A stretch of 64,000 bases of DNA, taken from contig NZ_MPZV01000001.1 of NCBI RefSeq assembly GCF_002020355.1, forward strand, positions 1,426,001 through 1,490,000, written 5' to 3'. The position numbers and the translations under genes are program-made. The notes beneath the pieces were generated by a model. It did not search any database. It saw only the letters and a list, made by a program, of their open reading frames with translations, and was not told the origin of the DNA. Within the stretch, counting starts at the first letter, position 1. Each line of letters begins with the position of its first letter. This DNA comes from Thioclava sediminum. GTDB taxonomy: Bacteria; Pseudomonadota; Alphaproteobacteria; Rhodobacterales; Rhodobacteraceae. This document shows, in pieces, positions 20,108 through 28,141 of the stretch.

Positions 20108-21244
20108 ATGAGCGCCAGCGCGGAAGCCATAGCCTTTCTGCTCGAAGAGCAGGACCTGCGTCATCTGTTCCAGCAATGGCCGCAGCAGATGTGTCTGGCC
20201 GTCGGCCTCGACCCGGAAGGCGGCTGCGCGATGCTGGTCTTTCACGCGAGCGAGGCCGAGCGCGTCCTGCCCCGGCTCGCGCGCTCGATGAACTGGCGGG
20301 CGGATGAGTACGCCGTCATCCCGAAGGTCGAGGGCTACCGGCCCCGGCGGATGCTGTTTTCCGACGAGCAGAAGATCCTGTCCCTCGTGCATGAGACCGA
20401 CGATCTTCCCGAGGTCGCGCGCGATTACGCGATCAATTTCGCCTATGCCGCCGATGAGGGGCTCGACCCGGAAGCGCTGACCGATGCGAAATCGGCCTCT
20501 GTCTCGCCCGCGATGCGAGAGGTGGAGCGGCTTCTGTCGGAGCTGAACCCGGAGCAATCCACGACCACGCCGCCCGCAAGCAAGATCGCCGCGCCCGCGC
20601 CACGTGCCAACGCGAAGCCCGCGCGCCCCGCCGGCGAGGATGGCGGCCCGCCCGGCTTCCGGCGGTTGAGCGATACGCACCGGGCCGAAGCGCTGATGGC
20701 GACGTGCGAACTGAGCCTCAGCGCCGATACCGTACGCATTTCCATCGAAGACGCCGGTGCCGATGCGCAAAGCTTCGGGGTGCGGGACGTGTATTTCCGG
20801 GACGACCTGCACAGCTTCGCCATTCCGGTCGCCGAACTGGCACGACAGGGCGCGACCGCCATGCCCGGTCAGATTCACGCCCCCGCAGACCATTTCCCTG
20901 CCTCGCTTCTTGCGACGCTGCGGCGGACCCCGCTTTCGGCGAGGCTGACGGCACTCGACCATTTCATCTTCATCGCGCCCGAAGCCGCGAAACCGCAGGC
21001 TGCCCCCCTCGCCGCCCCGCCGCGCGAGGCCACCGGCAAGCTCCCGGTGAAGCGCGCAGGCGCGAAGCCGCAGATGCGCACGATGCTGGGTGGTGCGGCG
21101 CTGATCTTCTTCTCCGCGCTGGCGCTGCAACTTGGCCTGACGCCCGCGCTCAGCCACGGCGAGGCGCGGAAGGTCTCGCTCGATACGATCCGCGAGTCCG
21201 TCTTCCAGTCGCTTGCGGACGACCAAACAGGCGAGGAGCGCTGA
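20108..21244 (+). CDS. Unknown single-span membrane protein in flagellar cluster
   Basis: Not recognised. The ATG at 20108 gives 378 residues (a TTG at 20090 is possible). The first 145 or so residues look globular (FLLEEQDLRHLFQQW, LDPEGGCAMLVFH). A Pro/Ala-rich linker follows at about 150-185, then a second globular part (about 190-300), another linker, and a single hydrophobic span at about 326-346 (MLGGAALIFFSALALQLGL) with a short C-terminal tail. It is the first gene of a plus-strand trio whose next members are a glycosyltransferase/methyltransferase fusion (4 bp downstream) and a TPR-glycosyltransferase. I infer a role connected with modification or anchoring of those enzymes at the membrane; there is no direct evidence. 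Confidence 0.7.
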   Translation: MSASAEAIAFLLEEQDLRHLFQQWPQQMCLAVGLDPEGGCAMLVFHASEAERVLPRLARSMNWRADEYAVIPKVEGYRPRRMLFSDEQKILSLVHETDDLPEVARDYAINFAYAADEGLDPEALTDAKSASVSPAMREVERLLSELNPEQSTTTPPASKIAAPAPRANAKPARPAGEDGGPPGFRRLSDTHRAEALMATCELSLSADTVRISIEDAGADAQSFGVRDVYFRDDLHSFAIPVAELARQGATAMPGQIHAPADHFPASLLATLRRTPLSARLTALDHFIFIAPEAAKPQAAPLAAPPREATGKLPVKRAGAKPQMRTMLGGAALIFFSALALQLGLTPALSHGEARKVSLDTIRESVFQSLADDQTGEER

Positions 21245-21247
21245 GCC

Positions 21248-22594
21248 ATGGATTGCGCCATCATCACCCCCATCGGCCCCGGCCACCGCGCGCTGTTCGA
21301 AGAGAGCTGTGCGCCTTCCGTCGAGACCGCGATCGGCTTTTCCAAGGGCCCGTTCGATCAGATCCATCACTACGCGATGGACGACACGCAAGGGCTTCAC
21401 GGCCGCTCGGCACGCCGCAACGCCGCGATCCGGCAGGCGCAGGAAGCGGGCATCGCGTGGATCTTCTTCCTCGATGCGGATGACGTGCTGACCCCGAACG
21501 CCTTCGAGGCCTTCGGCGCGCGACTTGCGGCGGAGCCTGATCTCGACGCGCTTTGGGGGCTGATCTGCGAATTCGACGCGGCGGGCGAGCCGCAGCTGCG
21601 CGACGGCCAGCCTGCCGAGATATCCGCCTATGCGGAGTTTCTCGCCACGCCGCCCTTCTTCGCGGTTCAGATCGGCGCCTTCATCCGCACCGAACTGGTC
21701 GCGCGCTTCGGCTTCGATGAAGCGATGGATACGGGCGAGGATTACAAGCTCTACCTGCAGCTCTGGCAGACCGGGAATTGCGCGAAACGCCCCGAGATCT
21801 TCTTCGTCAATCGCCGCGATCAACACTCCACCGGTCCGCGCTCTGCGACGGGGGCCGATTGGGCCCGACAAGTCGAACGGATGTGGGCCGACGCGGTCGA
21901 ACGCGATCCGGTTTGGGCGCAGCTCGAACATCGGGGCGTGGCTGCGAAGATGCAGATCACCAACCCGCTCGACATCATCCAGAACACTCATCTTCAGGGG
22001 CGGTTCTTCGAGGATAGCTCGCTCGAGAAGCTGCGCGATCTGATCGGCGTGGCGCACCCGCATATCGTCGAGGTCGGCGCGAATATCGGCAACCACGTCG
22101 TCTGGTATGCGCAGCATCTGAGCCCGGCGCGGATCTATCCGGTGGAGCCGAACCCGGCCGCATTGACGCTTCTGGACGGCAATATCGCCGCGAACAGGAT
22201 CGAAGACCTGATCGACCGGCGCGGGATGGGCTTCGGCGTCGGACGCGCGGAAGGTAGTTTCCGCGCCGAGACGACGGAGGAAAACAACCTCGGGGCTACG
22301 ACACTGGTCGCCGACGAGGCGGGCGAGTTGAAGGTCGTGACGCTGGATGCGCTGATGGCCGATGCCCGCGCCGATTTCCTCAAGATCGACGCCGAGGGGA
22401 TGGAGCTGGACGTGCTCGCCGGGGCAGAGGCGCTGATTGCACGCGACCGCCCACTGATCTGGGTCGAGACCCGCCGCGACAACCTCCTCGCCTTCGCGCA
22501 GGAGTGGTGCCGCGCGCATGACTACGTGCTGATCGACAGCGTGTTCTACGTCCACTCGATCGACTACTTCGCCATTCCGAGGGAACGCGCATGA
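21248..22594 (+). CDS. Glycosyltransferase - FkbM methyltransferase fusion
   Basis: A 448-residue two-domain protein. Residues about 1-215 resemble a GT-A glycosyltransferase: MDCAIITPIGPGH start, the metal-binding acidic cluster FFLDADDVLTP near residue 75, and GEDYKLYLQLW later. Residues about 265-445 are an FkbM-type SAM methyltransferase: IVEVGANIGNHVVWYAQHL (motif I), YPVEPNPAALTLLDGN, and FLKIDAEGMELDVLAGAE. A predicted function is sugar transfer followed by O-methylation of the same glycan. It overlaps the next gene by 4 bp (ATGA). Given the flagellar location, flagellin glycosylation is the most plausible use, but LPS or capsule cannot be excluded. Confidence 0.8.
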   Translation: MDCAIITPIGPGHRALFEESCAPSVETAIGFSKGPFDQIHHYAMDDTQGLHGRSARRNAAIRQAQEAGIAWIFFLDADDVLTPNAFEAFGARLAAEPDLDALWGLICEFDAAGEPQLRDGQPAEISAYAEFLATPPFFAVQIGAFIRTELVARFGFDEAMDTGEDYKLYLQLWQTGNCAKRPEIFFVNRRDQHSTGPRSATGADWARQVERMWADAVERDPVWAQLEHRGVAAKMQITNPLDIIQNTHLQGRFFEDSSLEKLRDLIGVAHPHIVEVGANIGNHVVWYAQHLSPARIYPVEPNPAALTLLDGNIAANRIEDLIDRRGMGFGVGRAEGSFRAETTEENNLGATTLVADEAGELKVVTLDALMADARADFLKIDAEGMELDVLAGAEALIARDRPLIWVETRRDNLLAFAQEWCRAHDYVLIDSVFYVHSIDYFAIPRERA

Positions 22595-24447
22595 CCCAGA
22601 CAACCCTCTCGCGCAGAGACCGGCGCGCCCGGGCCGCCAAGGCGTCGAAGTATTACGGCATCGCTGATGGCGCCGCGGCACTGACGATGCACGAAGCCTA
22701 TGAGGCGCTGGCTGCGGCCGACGGCCCGAAAGCCGCGCGACTGGCGCATGAGGTCAGCCAGACCCACCCGGCCAACCGCCACCCGTGGCTCGTGCTTGGC
22801 ACCGTCGCGCTGGATAGCCGCGAGGCCGAGGCGGCCGCGCAGTTCTTCGACCGCGCGCTGCTGATCGCGCCCACCGATGCGATGGGTTTGGCGGGGCTAG
22901 GCAAAGCGCGGGTTCTGAAAGCCGACATCTTCGCGGCCATCGATCTGTTCGCGCAGGCGATCGAGCGTGGCAGCGAGGACGTCCCGATGGCCCGCCTTTA
23001 TGCCGATCTGATGGGGCGGCTCGATCGCTCGACCACGGCCGGGCGAAATCTGCGCAAGATGGCTCAGCGCATGAAAACGGCCGAGATGTGGCTCATCACC
23101 GCCGATGCCTTTGCCTCCGGCGAAAGCAACGCGGAGGCCGCACCCGCCTATGAGGAAGCCGCGCGTCTCGCCCCGCAGCCGCTTTCCCACCGGATCGGCC
23201 TGCTCAAGGCGAAACTTTTCCGACAGGACTATCAGGGTCTCATCGCCGGAGCTGACGCCCTGCTGTCCGAACTTGAGGAAACGAACGCGCATCGAGACGA
23301 CGTCGTGACTCTGCGAATGGCCGCGCTGCGAGCGCATGGCGATATTCCGCGCGCGCTCGAGACGCTCTCACATCGCTTCCAGGATCCGGCCCAGTTTCAG
23401 CGTGCCCTCGGGTTCTCCGCCAATTGCCACCTCGACCGCGAGGAGTTCCACGAGGCCCATATTGCCTTCCGGGAGGCGCTGCATCTTGTCGATGGTGGCG
23501 GGCTCTGGGTGAAGCGTGCCTATGGCACCTTCCTGATGGGTCAGGGCGATTTCGCTGGCGGCGCGCCTTACTACGCGGGACGCCAACCCGAGGCGAACCG
23601 TCGCCGTATTCCCTACGAGAACTCCGAACCCGATCGCCTCGCCGCGCGCGAGCGTGTCTTTCTGATCGACGAACAGGGGATCGGCGATCAGCTTGCGCTG
23701 CTGCCCATCATCGACCGTGCGCCCCTGCCCCCTGGGGCGAAGGTGACTTTCGTGGGCGAGGCTCGGATGAAGCCGCTGATCGAGCGCTGCGGCCTTGGCG
23801 TCGATTTCGCGGAGACCACCGAGGTCGACAAGATGAACGTCGCGCCGGAAGAGATGATCTTCGTGGGCGATCTGGTGCGCTATCTCAGCGTCGAGGCGCT
23901 CGCGGAACAGCCGCTGGGCGGCTATCTGCGCGCGGATGCCGCGCGGGTCGAGGCGATCCGCGCCCGCTACCGCGAGATGGCGCAGGGCGGCCCGGTCGTG
24001 GGCATCGCCTGGCACAGCAACGACCCGATCACCGGCGCGCATCGCTCCCTCGCGCTCGAGACCCTGCTGACGGCGCTGCCCGAGGGCGCGCTGGTCGTGA
24101 ACCTGCAATATGGCGACCGGGAAGCAGAGCTTGCACAGGCCGCCCGCACGCGCCCCGATCTGACGCTTTTCGACGATCCAGAGATTGACCAGCTCGCCGA
24201 TCTCGACGGGTTCGCGGCGCAGATCATGGCGCTCGACCGGGTGGTGAGCATCGACAACACCACCGCTCATGGCTGTGGCGCGTTGGGGCATCCCGACAGC
24301 CATGTGCTGATCCCGAAAGGGGCGGCGTGCATGTGGTATTGGGGCCGCCACGGAAGCCCGGATCGCTGGTACGGCAATCTGCAGCTTCATCGTCAGACGC
24401 AACTTGGCGACTGGAGCGGTCCGCTCTCCGAGATCGCCGCGCTTTAA
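22591..24447 (+). CDS. TPR-glycosyltransferase, FlmG-like architecture
   Basis: 618 residues. The N-terminal half is a series of helical TPR-type repeats (HEAYEALAAADGPKAARLAHE, AAAQFFDRALLIAPTDAMGL, and others to about 330). The C-terminal part resembles the nucleotide-sugar binding half of GT9/GT41-type enzymes (VVGIAWHSNDP, LVVNLQYGD, and MALDRVVSIDNTTAH near residue 560). This TPR plus glycosyltransferase layout is that of FlmG, the Caulobacter flagellin glycosyltransferase, in which the TPR part recognises flagellin. I infer a comparable role. No nonulosonate synthesis genes are in the window. Translation is coupled to the fusion protein upstream; it ends convergent to fliI. Confidence 0.75.
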   Translation: MTQTTLSRRDRRARAAKASKYYGIADGAAALTMHEAYEALAAADGPKAARLAHEVSQTHPANRHPWLVLGTVALDSREAEAAAQFFDRALLIAPTDAMGLAGLGKARVLKADIFAAIDLFAQAIERGSEDVPMARLYADLMGRLDRSTTAGRNLRKMAQRMKTAEMWLITADAFASGESNAEAAPAYEEAARLAPQPLSHRIGLLKAKLFRQDYQGLIAGADALLSELEETNAHRDDVVTLRMAALRAHGDIPRALETLSHRFQDPAQFQRALGFSANCHLDREEFHEAHIAFREALHLVDGGGLWVKRAYGTFLMGQGDFAGGAPYYAGRQPEANRRRIPYENSEPDRLAARERVFLIDEQGIGDQLALLPIIDRAPLPPGAKVTFVGEARMKPLIERCGLGVDFAETTEVDKMNVAPEEMIFVGDLVRYLSVEALAEQPLGGYLRADAARVEAIRARYREMAQGGPVVGIAWHSNDPITGAHRSLALETLLTALPEGALVVNLQYGDREAELAQAARTRPDLTLFDDPEIDQLADLDGFAAQIMALDRVVSIDNTTAHGCGALGHPDSHVLIPKGAACMWYWGRHGSPDRWYGNLQLHRQTQLGDWSGPLSEIAAL

Positions 24448-24468
24448 GGGCCGCTCGGGATTGGGGGC

Positions 24469-25839
24469 TTACGCGCCCTCGCCATCCACCTCTTCGGGAA
24501 GCGGCACGTCGAACCCCGCTTCCAGTAGCAGCCTGTAGGTTTCCGCGAAGGCCCGCATCGATCCAAGCTGCTCCGATTTCCGCTGCGAGAAGAACACCGT
24601 CGCGCTTTGGTGGAACCGGATCGCGGCATCGGTGTCGGGATCCGCGCCGGGGCGATAGGCGCCCACCCGGATCAGATCCTCCATATCCGCGTATTTTCCG
24701 AGCGCGCGCCGGGCTGCCTGCATGATGCGATACTCGGCATCGGTGTGGCAGTCAGGCAGCATCCGCGAGATGCTTTTCTGCACGTTCACCGCCGGGTAGC
24801 GGTCCTGCTCGGCGATGTGACGATCCAGCACGATATGGCCGTCCACGATCCCGCGCACGGTGTCGGCGATGGGCTCGTTCATGTCGTCGCCATCCACCAG
24901 AACCGTGTAGAGCCCGGTGATATCGCCCGTCCCTTCGACGCCGGGGCCGGCCCGTTCCAGCAGATGCGGCAGCTCGGCAAAGACGGTCGGCGGGTAGCCC
25001 CGGGTGGTCGGCGGCTCGCCCCCGGAGAGACCAATCTCGCGCTGCGCCATCGCGAAGCGGGTAACGGAATCGATCAGCAGCAGCACCTGCTTGCCCTGAT
25101 CGCGGAAATGCTCGGCCACGGCGGTGGCGGTCCAGGCTGCCTGACGGCGCAGCAAAGGCGGCTCGTCCCCGGTCGCCACCACGACAACCGCGCGCGCCAT
25201 CCCTTCGGGGCCAAGGTCGTTCTGGATGAAGTCCTGCACCTCGCGGCCGCGCTCGCCCACCAGACCGATCACGATCACATCCGTATCGGTATTGCGCGCA
25301 AGCATCGCCATCAGCGTCGATTTTCCGACGCCAGAGCCCGCGAAGACGCCCATGCGCTGGCCCCGGCAGATCGGGGTGAAGATATCGAAAACCTTGACCT
25401 GCGTCTCCAGCTTCGCGCCGACCCGCTTGCGGTCGAAGGCGCGCGGGGGCGCGGCCTTGAGGTCGCGCGCCGTCTCGCCGGGAACCCAACTAGTGCCGCT
25501 GCGCACCGGACGACCCAGCGCATCCACGACCTGACCGATCCAGCTTTCATCGGGATGAATCAGATCGCCATGCTGATCGAGTTCGACTCGATCCCCCACC
25601 GAGACGCCATCCCAGCTGCCGAACGGCAGAACGCGGGTTCCGGCCTCGTTCAACCCGACCGCCTCGGCCAGCACTGGGCCGCGCCGACCGTGCACGATGC
25701 ACCGCTGACCGATTCCCATCGCGCGTTCGAGTCCGACGACAGTCAGCGACAGGCCGGTCACCGAATGGACATGACCGACAATTCTTGCCTCGTCGGCCTC
25801 ATCAACCGCATAATTCAAGGAAGAAAAAATCGTATTCAC
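24469..25839 (-). CDS. fliI: Flagellar export ATPase FliI
   Basis: Cytoplasmic hexameric ATPase energising flagellar type III export. With the GTG at 25839 the product is 456 residues, with Walker A GSGVGKST at about 168-175, the GLVGERGREVQDF motif and LLLIDSVTRFA (Walker B). A TTG at 25857 would add six residues but has no ribosome site; AGGG lies about 9 nt before the GTG. The start overlaps the divergent flgB promoter region containing AAGGATAA. fliI stands alone here, away from fliH and the FliJ-like gene. Confidence 0.93.
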   Translation of the reverse strand: MNTIFSSLNYAVDEADEARIVGHVHSVTGLSLTVVGLERAMGIGQRCIVHGRRGPVLAEAVGLNEAGTRVLPFGSWDGVSVGDRVELDQHGDLIHPDESWIGQVVDALGRPVRSGTSWVPGETARDLKAAPPRAFDRKRVGAKLETQVKVFDIFTPICRGQRMGVFAGSGVGKSTLMAMLARNTDTDVIVIGLVGERGREVQDFIQNDLGPEGMARAVVVVATGDEPPLLRRQAAWTATAVAEHFRDQGKQVLLLIDSVTRFAMAQREIGLSGGEPPTTRGYPPTVFAELPHLLERAGPGVEGTGDITGLYTVLVDGDDMNEPIADTVRGIVDGHIVLDRHIAEQDRYPAVNVQKSISRMLPDCHTDAEYRIMQAARRALGKYADMEDLIRVGAYRPGADPDTDAAIRFHQSATVFFSQRKSEQLGSMRAFAETYRLLLEAGFDVPLPEEVDGEGA

Positions 25840-25904
25840 AAGGATAAACCCTACCAATCCATTCTCATACCGATATACTATCCATGAAAACGGAGCGATC
25901 CAAC
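25840..25904. promoter_or_regulatory. fliI/flgB divergent control region with cluster motif
   Basis: Contains AAGGATAA at 25840-25847 on the plus strand and ATGGATAG on the minus strand (25878-25885), both related to the octamer seen before fliF, fliG, flgF and flgI. The segment CTATCCATGAA is shared with the motA upstream region. Confidence 0.5.
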
Positions 25905-26276
25905 GTGAAACTTGATACGATATCCTTTTTTAACCTCGCCTCGGATCGGATGCAGTGGCTTGCGGCCCGCCAGAAGGTGCTGGCCGAGAACATCGCCAAC
26001 GCCGACACGCCGAATTATCGCGCGCGGGATGTGACCGACTTCCAGAGTTTCCTCGAGAAGAGCGACGCGAACCGCTCGGCGGGCGGCCCGCTGCACGAAA
26101 CCACGGTCGAAACCGTGGGTGGCAGCAGCGCGTGGGACAGCAGCCTCGACGGCAACGACGTGGCGCTGGAACAGCAATCCGTGATGGCGAGCGAGAATGC
26201 CGATCAATACCGGCTGGCGGCGAACCTCTATCGCAAAGCCTATCAACTTCTCAACGCCGCCAGCGGCAAGGAATAA
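25905..26276 (+). CDS. flgB: Flagellar proximal rod protein FlgB
   Basis: Rod protein of the basal body. The GTG at 25905 (123 residues, beginning VKLDTISFFNLASDRM) is preferred because GGAG lies about 9 nt upstream and the usual FlgB N-terminus begins here; an ATG at 25884 adds seven residues. The conserved rod/hook signature ENIANADTPNYRARDV is at about 30-45. First gene of the flgB-flgC-fliE-fliQ-transglycosylase-flhA-fliR-flhB operon. Confidence 0.92.
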   Translation: MKLDTISFFNLASDRMQWLAARQKVLAENIANADTPNYRARDVTDFQSFLEKSDANRSAGGPLHETTVETVGGSSAWDSSLDGNDVALEQQSVMASENADQYRLAANLYRKAYQLLNAASGKE

Positions 26277-26291
26277 CGAGCGGAGACGACC

Positions 26292-26708
26292 ATGAGCATG
26301 GACCCTCTGAAATCAATCGGTGCGATTGCGGCAAGCGGGCTGCGGGCGCAGGGGGAGCGGCTGAAGGTCGTCTCCGAAAACGTGGCGAACGCGGATTCGA
26401 CCGGCTCGACGCCGGGCGCGGATCCGTATCGCCGCAAGACCATTTCCTTCGGCGAAATGGTCGATGACGCCTCGGGCGCCTCGATGGTCGATGTCACCGA
26501 AGTCGGGCGCGACACGTCGGATTTCGTGCTGAAATACGACCCTGCTCATCCGGCCGCCAATGCCGACGGCTTCGTGAAACTGCCGAACGTCAATCCGATC
26601 ATCGAGATGAGCAATATGCGCGAAGCGGCGCGCAGCTACGAAGCCAACCTGAACATGCTCGAGACCGGTCGCCAGATGCGCCGCGAGATGATCGACCTCC
26701 TCAAATAG
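26292..26708 (+). CDS. flgC: Flagellar proximal rod protein FlgC
   Basis: 138-residue rod protein. The N-terminal signature SENVANADSTGSTPGADPYRRKT and the C-terminal helix MREAARSYEANLNMLETGRQM are typical of FlgC. It follows flgB by 15 bp with a purine-rich site, and precedes fliE. Confidence 0.96.
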   Translation: MSMDPLKSIGAIAASGLRAQGERLKVVSENVANADSTGSTPGADPYRRKTISFGEMVDDASGASMVDVTEVGRDTSDFVLKYDPAHPAANADGFVKLPNVNPIIEMSNMREAARSYEANLNMLETGRQMRREMIDLLK

Positions 26709-26715
26709 GTGAAGC

Positions 26716-27036
26716 ATGAGCGATCCAGTCCTCTCCAATGCAGCGATCCGGGGCGCCTATGGCGCGTCGCGCAGCCTGAGCGGCGGCCCGGCCTCCGCAC
26801 ATGAAGCCAAATCTGCCGGGCAGAGCTTCGGCGACATGCTCAAAGGCGCCGCCGAAGAGGCGGTGCAGACGATGCGCACGGCCGATACGACGGCGCAGGC
26901 AGGTCTGACCGGGCAGGCCAGCACGCAGCAGGTCGTCGAGGCGACCATGGCGATGGAATCCACCGTCAAGGTCACGGTGGCGATGCGCGACAAGCTGGTC
27001 GAGGCCTATCAGGAAATCATGCGGATGCCGATCTGA
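26716..27036 (+). CDS. fliE: Flagellar hook-basal body protein FliE
   Basis: 106-residue protein joining the MS ring to the rod and needed for export gate opening. The C-terminal part (QQVVEATMAMESTVKVTVAMRDKLVEAYQEIMRMPI region) is the conserved FliE segment, ending in the usual MRMPI. It lies 7 bp after flgC. Confidence 0.95.
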   Translation: MSDPVLSNAAIRGAYGASRSLSGGPASAHEAKSAGQSFGDMLKGAAEEAVQTMRTADTTAQAGLTGQASTQQVVEATMAMESTVKVTVAMRDKLVEAYQEIMRMPI

Positions 27037-27052
27037 GGCAGGCGGGGGCGAC

Positions 27053-27322
27053 ATGGAAGAAGCCGATGTCTATGCGATCATGTCGGACACGATCTGGACG
27101 ATCCTTATGGGGGCCGGCCCTATTCTTGCGCTCGCGCTGCTCGTCGGGCTCGGCATCGCAATCTTTCAGGCGCTGACCCAGGTTCAGGAGATGACGCTGA
27201 CCTTCGTGCCGAAGATCGTCGCGATCTTCGTCGGTCTCGTGCTTGCCCTGCCCTTCATCTACGCAACGCTGTCGCATCTGTCGGACACCGTCTTCGATCT
27301 CATCATGAACGGACCCGCGTGA
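27053..27322 (+). CDS. fliQ: Flagellar export gate protein FliQ
   Basis: 89-residue two-span membrane protein of the FliPQR export gate. Spans about 17-38 and 50-75; the AIFQALTQVQEMTLTFVPKI segment between them is the family hallmark. Its TGA overlaps the ATG of the next gene (TGATG). Confidence 0.96.
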   Translation: MEEADVYAIMSDTIWTILMGAGPILALALLVGLGIAIFQALTQVQEMTLTFVPKIVAIFVGLVLALPFIYATLSHLSDTVFDLIMNGPA

Positions 27323-28134
27323 TGGCGCGGGCGAGGTGGTTTCGGGCCTTGGCGGCGCTTGCGATTGCGAGCCTCGCCGCGACAGGCCCCGCACGGGCCG
27401 AAGGCTGGGCAGGGTTCTACACCTCCAGCCGCCCCAGCGTGCCGGAGGCAACCACGCCACTTCCCGCCACCCTCGGCAATGACCAGCAATGCCTGCGCCA
27501 GATTTTCGCGGCGCAGGACCGCTACGGCATCCCCGATAACCTGCTGCTCGCAATCGGACTGCAGGAGGCAGGGTTTCGCAACGAAGGCCGCCTGACGGTC
27601 TGGCCGTGGAGCGTCAACGCCGCTGGCGAAGGGCGCGTGTTCGACAGCCGCGAGGCGGCGATGGCGTGGGTGCACCAGAAACAGGCCGCGGGCGTCTCCT
27701 CAATCGATACGGGCTGCATGCAGGTGAACCGCAAATGGCACCCGGACGCCTTCGACTCGCTGGCCCAGTCCTTCGATCCGGCGGCGAATGTGGATTATGC
27801 CGCGCGGTTTCTGGTCGATCTGCACCGGCGGACGGGGGATTGGTGGCTCGCGGCGGGCTCGTATCACTCCTTCACGCCAGAGGCGCGCCAAACCTATCTG
27901 ACCGCGCTCAAGCGCAATCTCGCGGTGGCGCAGAAACGCGGCGATTATTTCGTCCAGCTCGCAGGCGCCGCCGCCGTGGACACGCCCGCGCCGAGCCCCT
28001 CGCCGCGCCCTGCGCGCCGGAAACTGCCCGTCTTCTGGTCGGCCGACCTGACGGCGGATCAGGACATGCGGCTGTCGATCTATTCGACCAATGACCTGCA
28101 ACCCGTGCTTCCCAATTTCACGCGAACGAATTGA
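27322..28134 (+). CDS. Lytic transglycosylase, flagellum-associated
   Basis: 270-residue secreted protein with a signal peptide (ALAALAIASLAATGPARA) and a transglycosylase-type domain: GIPDNLLLAIGLQEAGF contains the presumed catalytic glutamate, followed by SSIDTGCMQVNRKWHPD and the NVDYAARFLVDLHRRTGDWW segment, matching SLT family motifs. Predicted role: local opening of peptidoglycan for the growing rod, as for SltF in Rhodobacter. The FlgJ-like rod-binding protein in this cluster (42892) has no muramidase domain, so this enzyme probably supplies the activity. Located between fliQ and flhA. Confidence 0.88.
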   Translation: MARARWFRALAALAIASLAATGPARAEGWAGFYTSSRPSVPEATTPLPATLGNDQQCLRQIFAAQDRYGIPDNLLLAIGLQEAGFRNEGRLTVWPWSVNAAGEGRVFDSREAAMAWVHQKQAAGVSSIDTGCMQVNRKWHPDAFDSLAQSFDPAANVDYAARFLVDLHRRTGDWWLAAGSYHSFTPEARQTYLTALKRNLAVAQKRGDYFVQLAGAAAVDTPAPSPSPRPARRKLPVFWSADLTADQDMRLSIYSTNDLQPVLPNFTRTN

Positions 28135-28141
28135 GCAACGG

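Noticed and set aside
20096-22681. 861-codon minus-strand frame opposite the modification genes
   Set aside because: Antisense to two genes with clear domains; no features of its own.
25857-25884. TTG start for fliI at 25857 and ATG start for flgB at 25884
   Set aside because: Neither has a suitable ribosome site; GTG starts at 25839 and 25905 do and give family-like N-termini.
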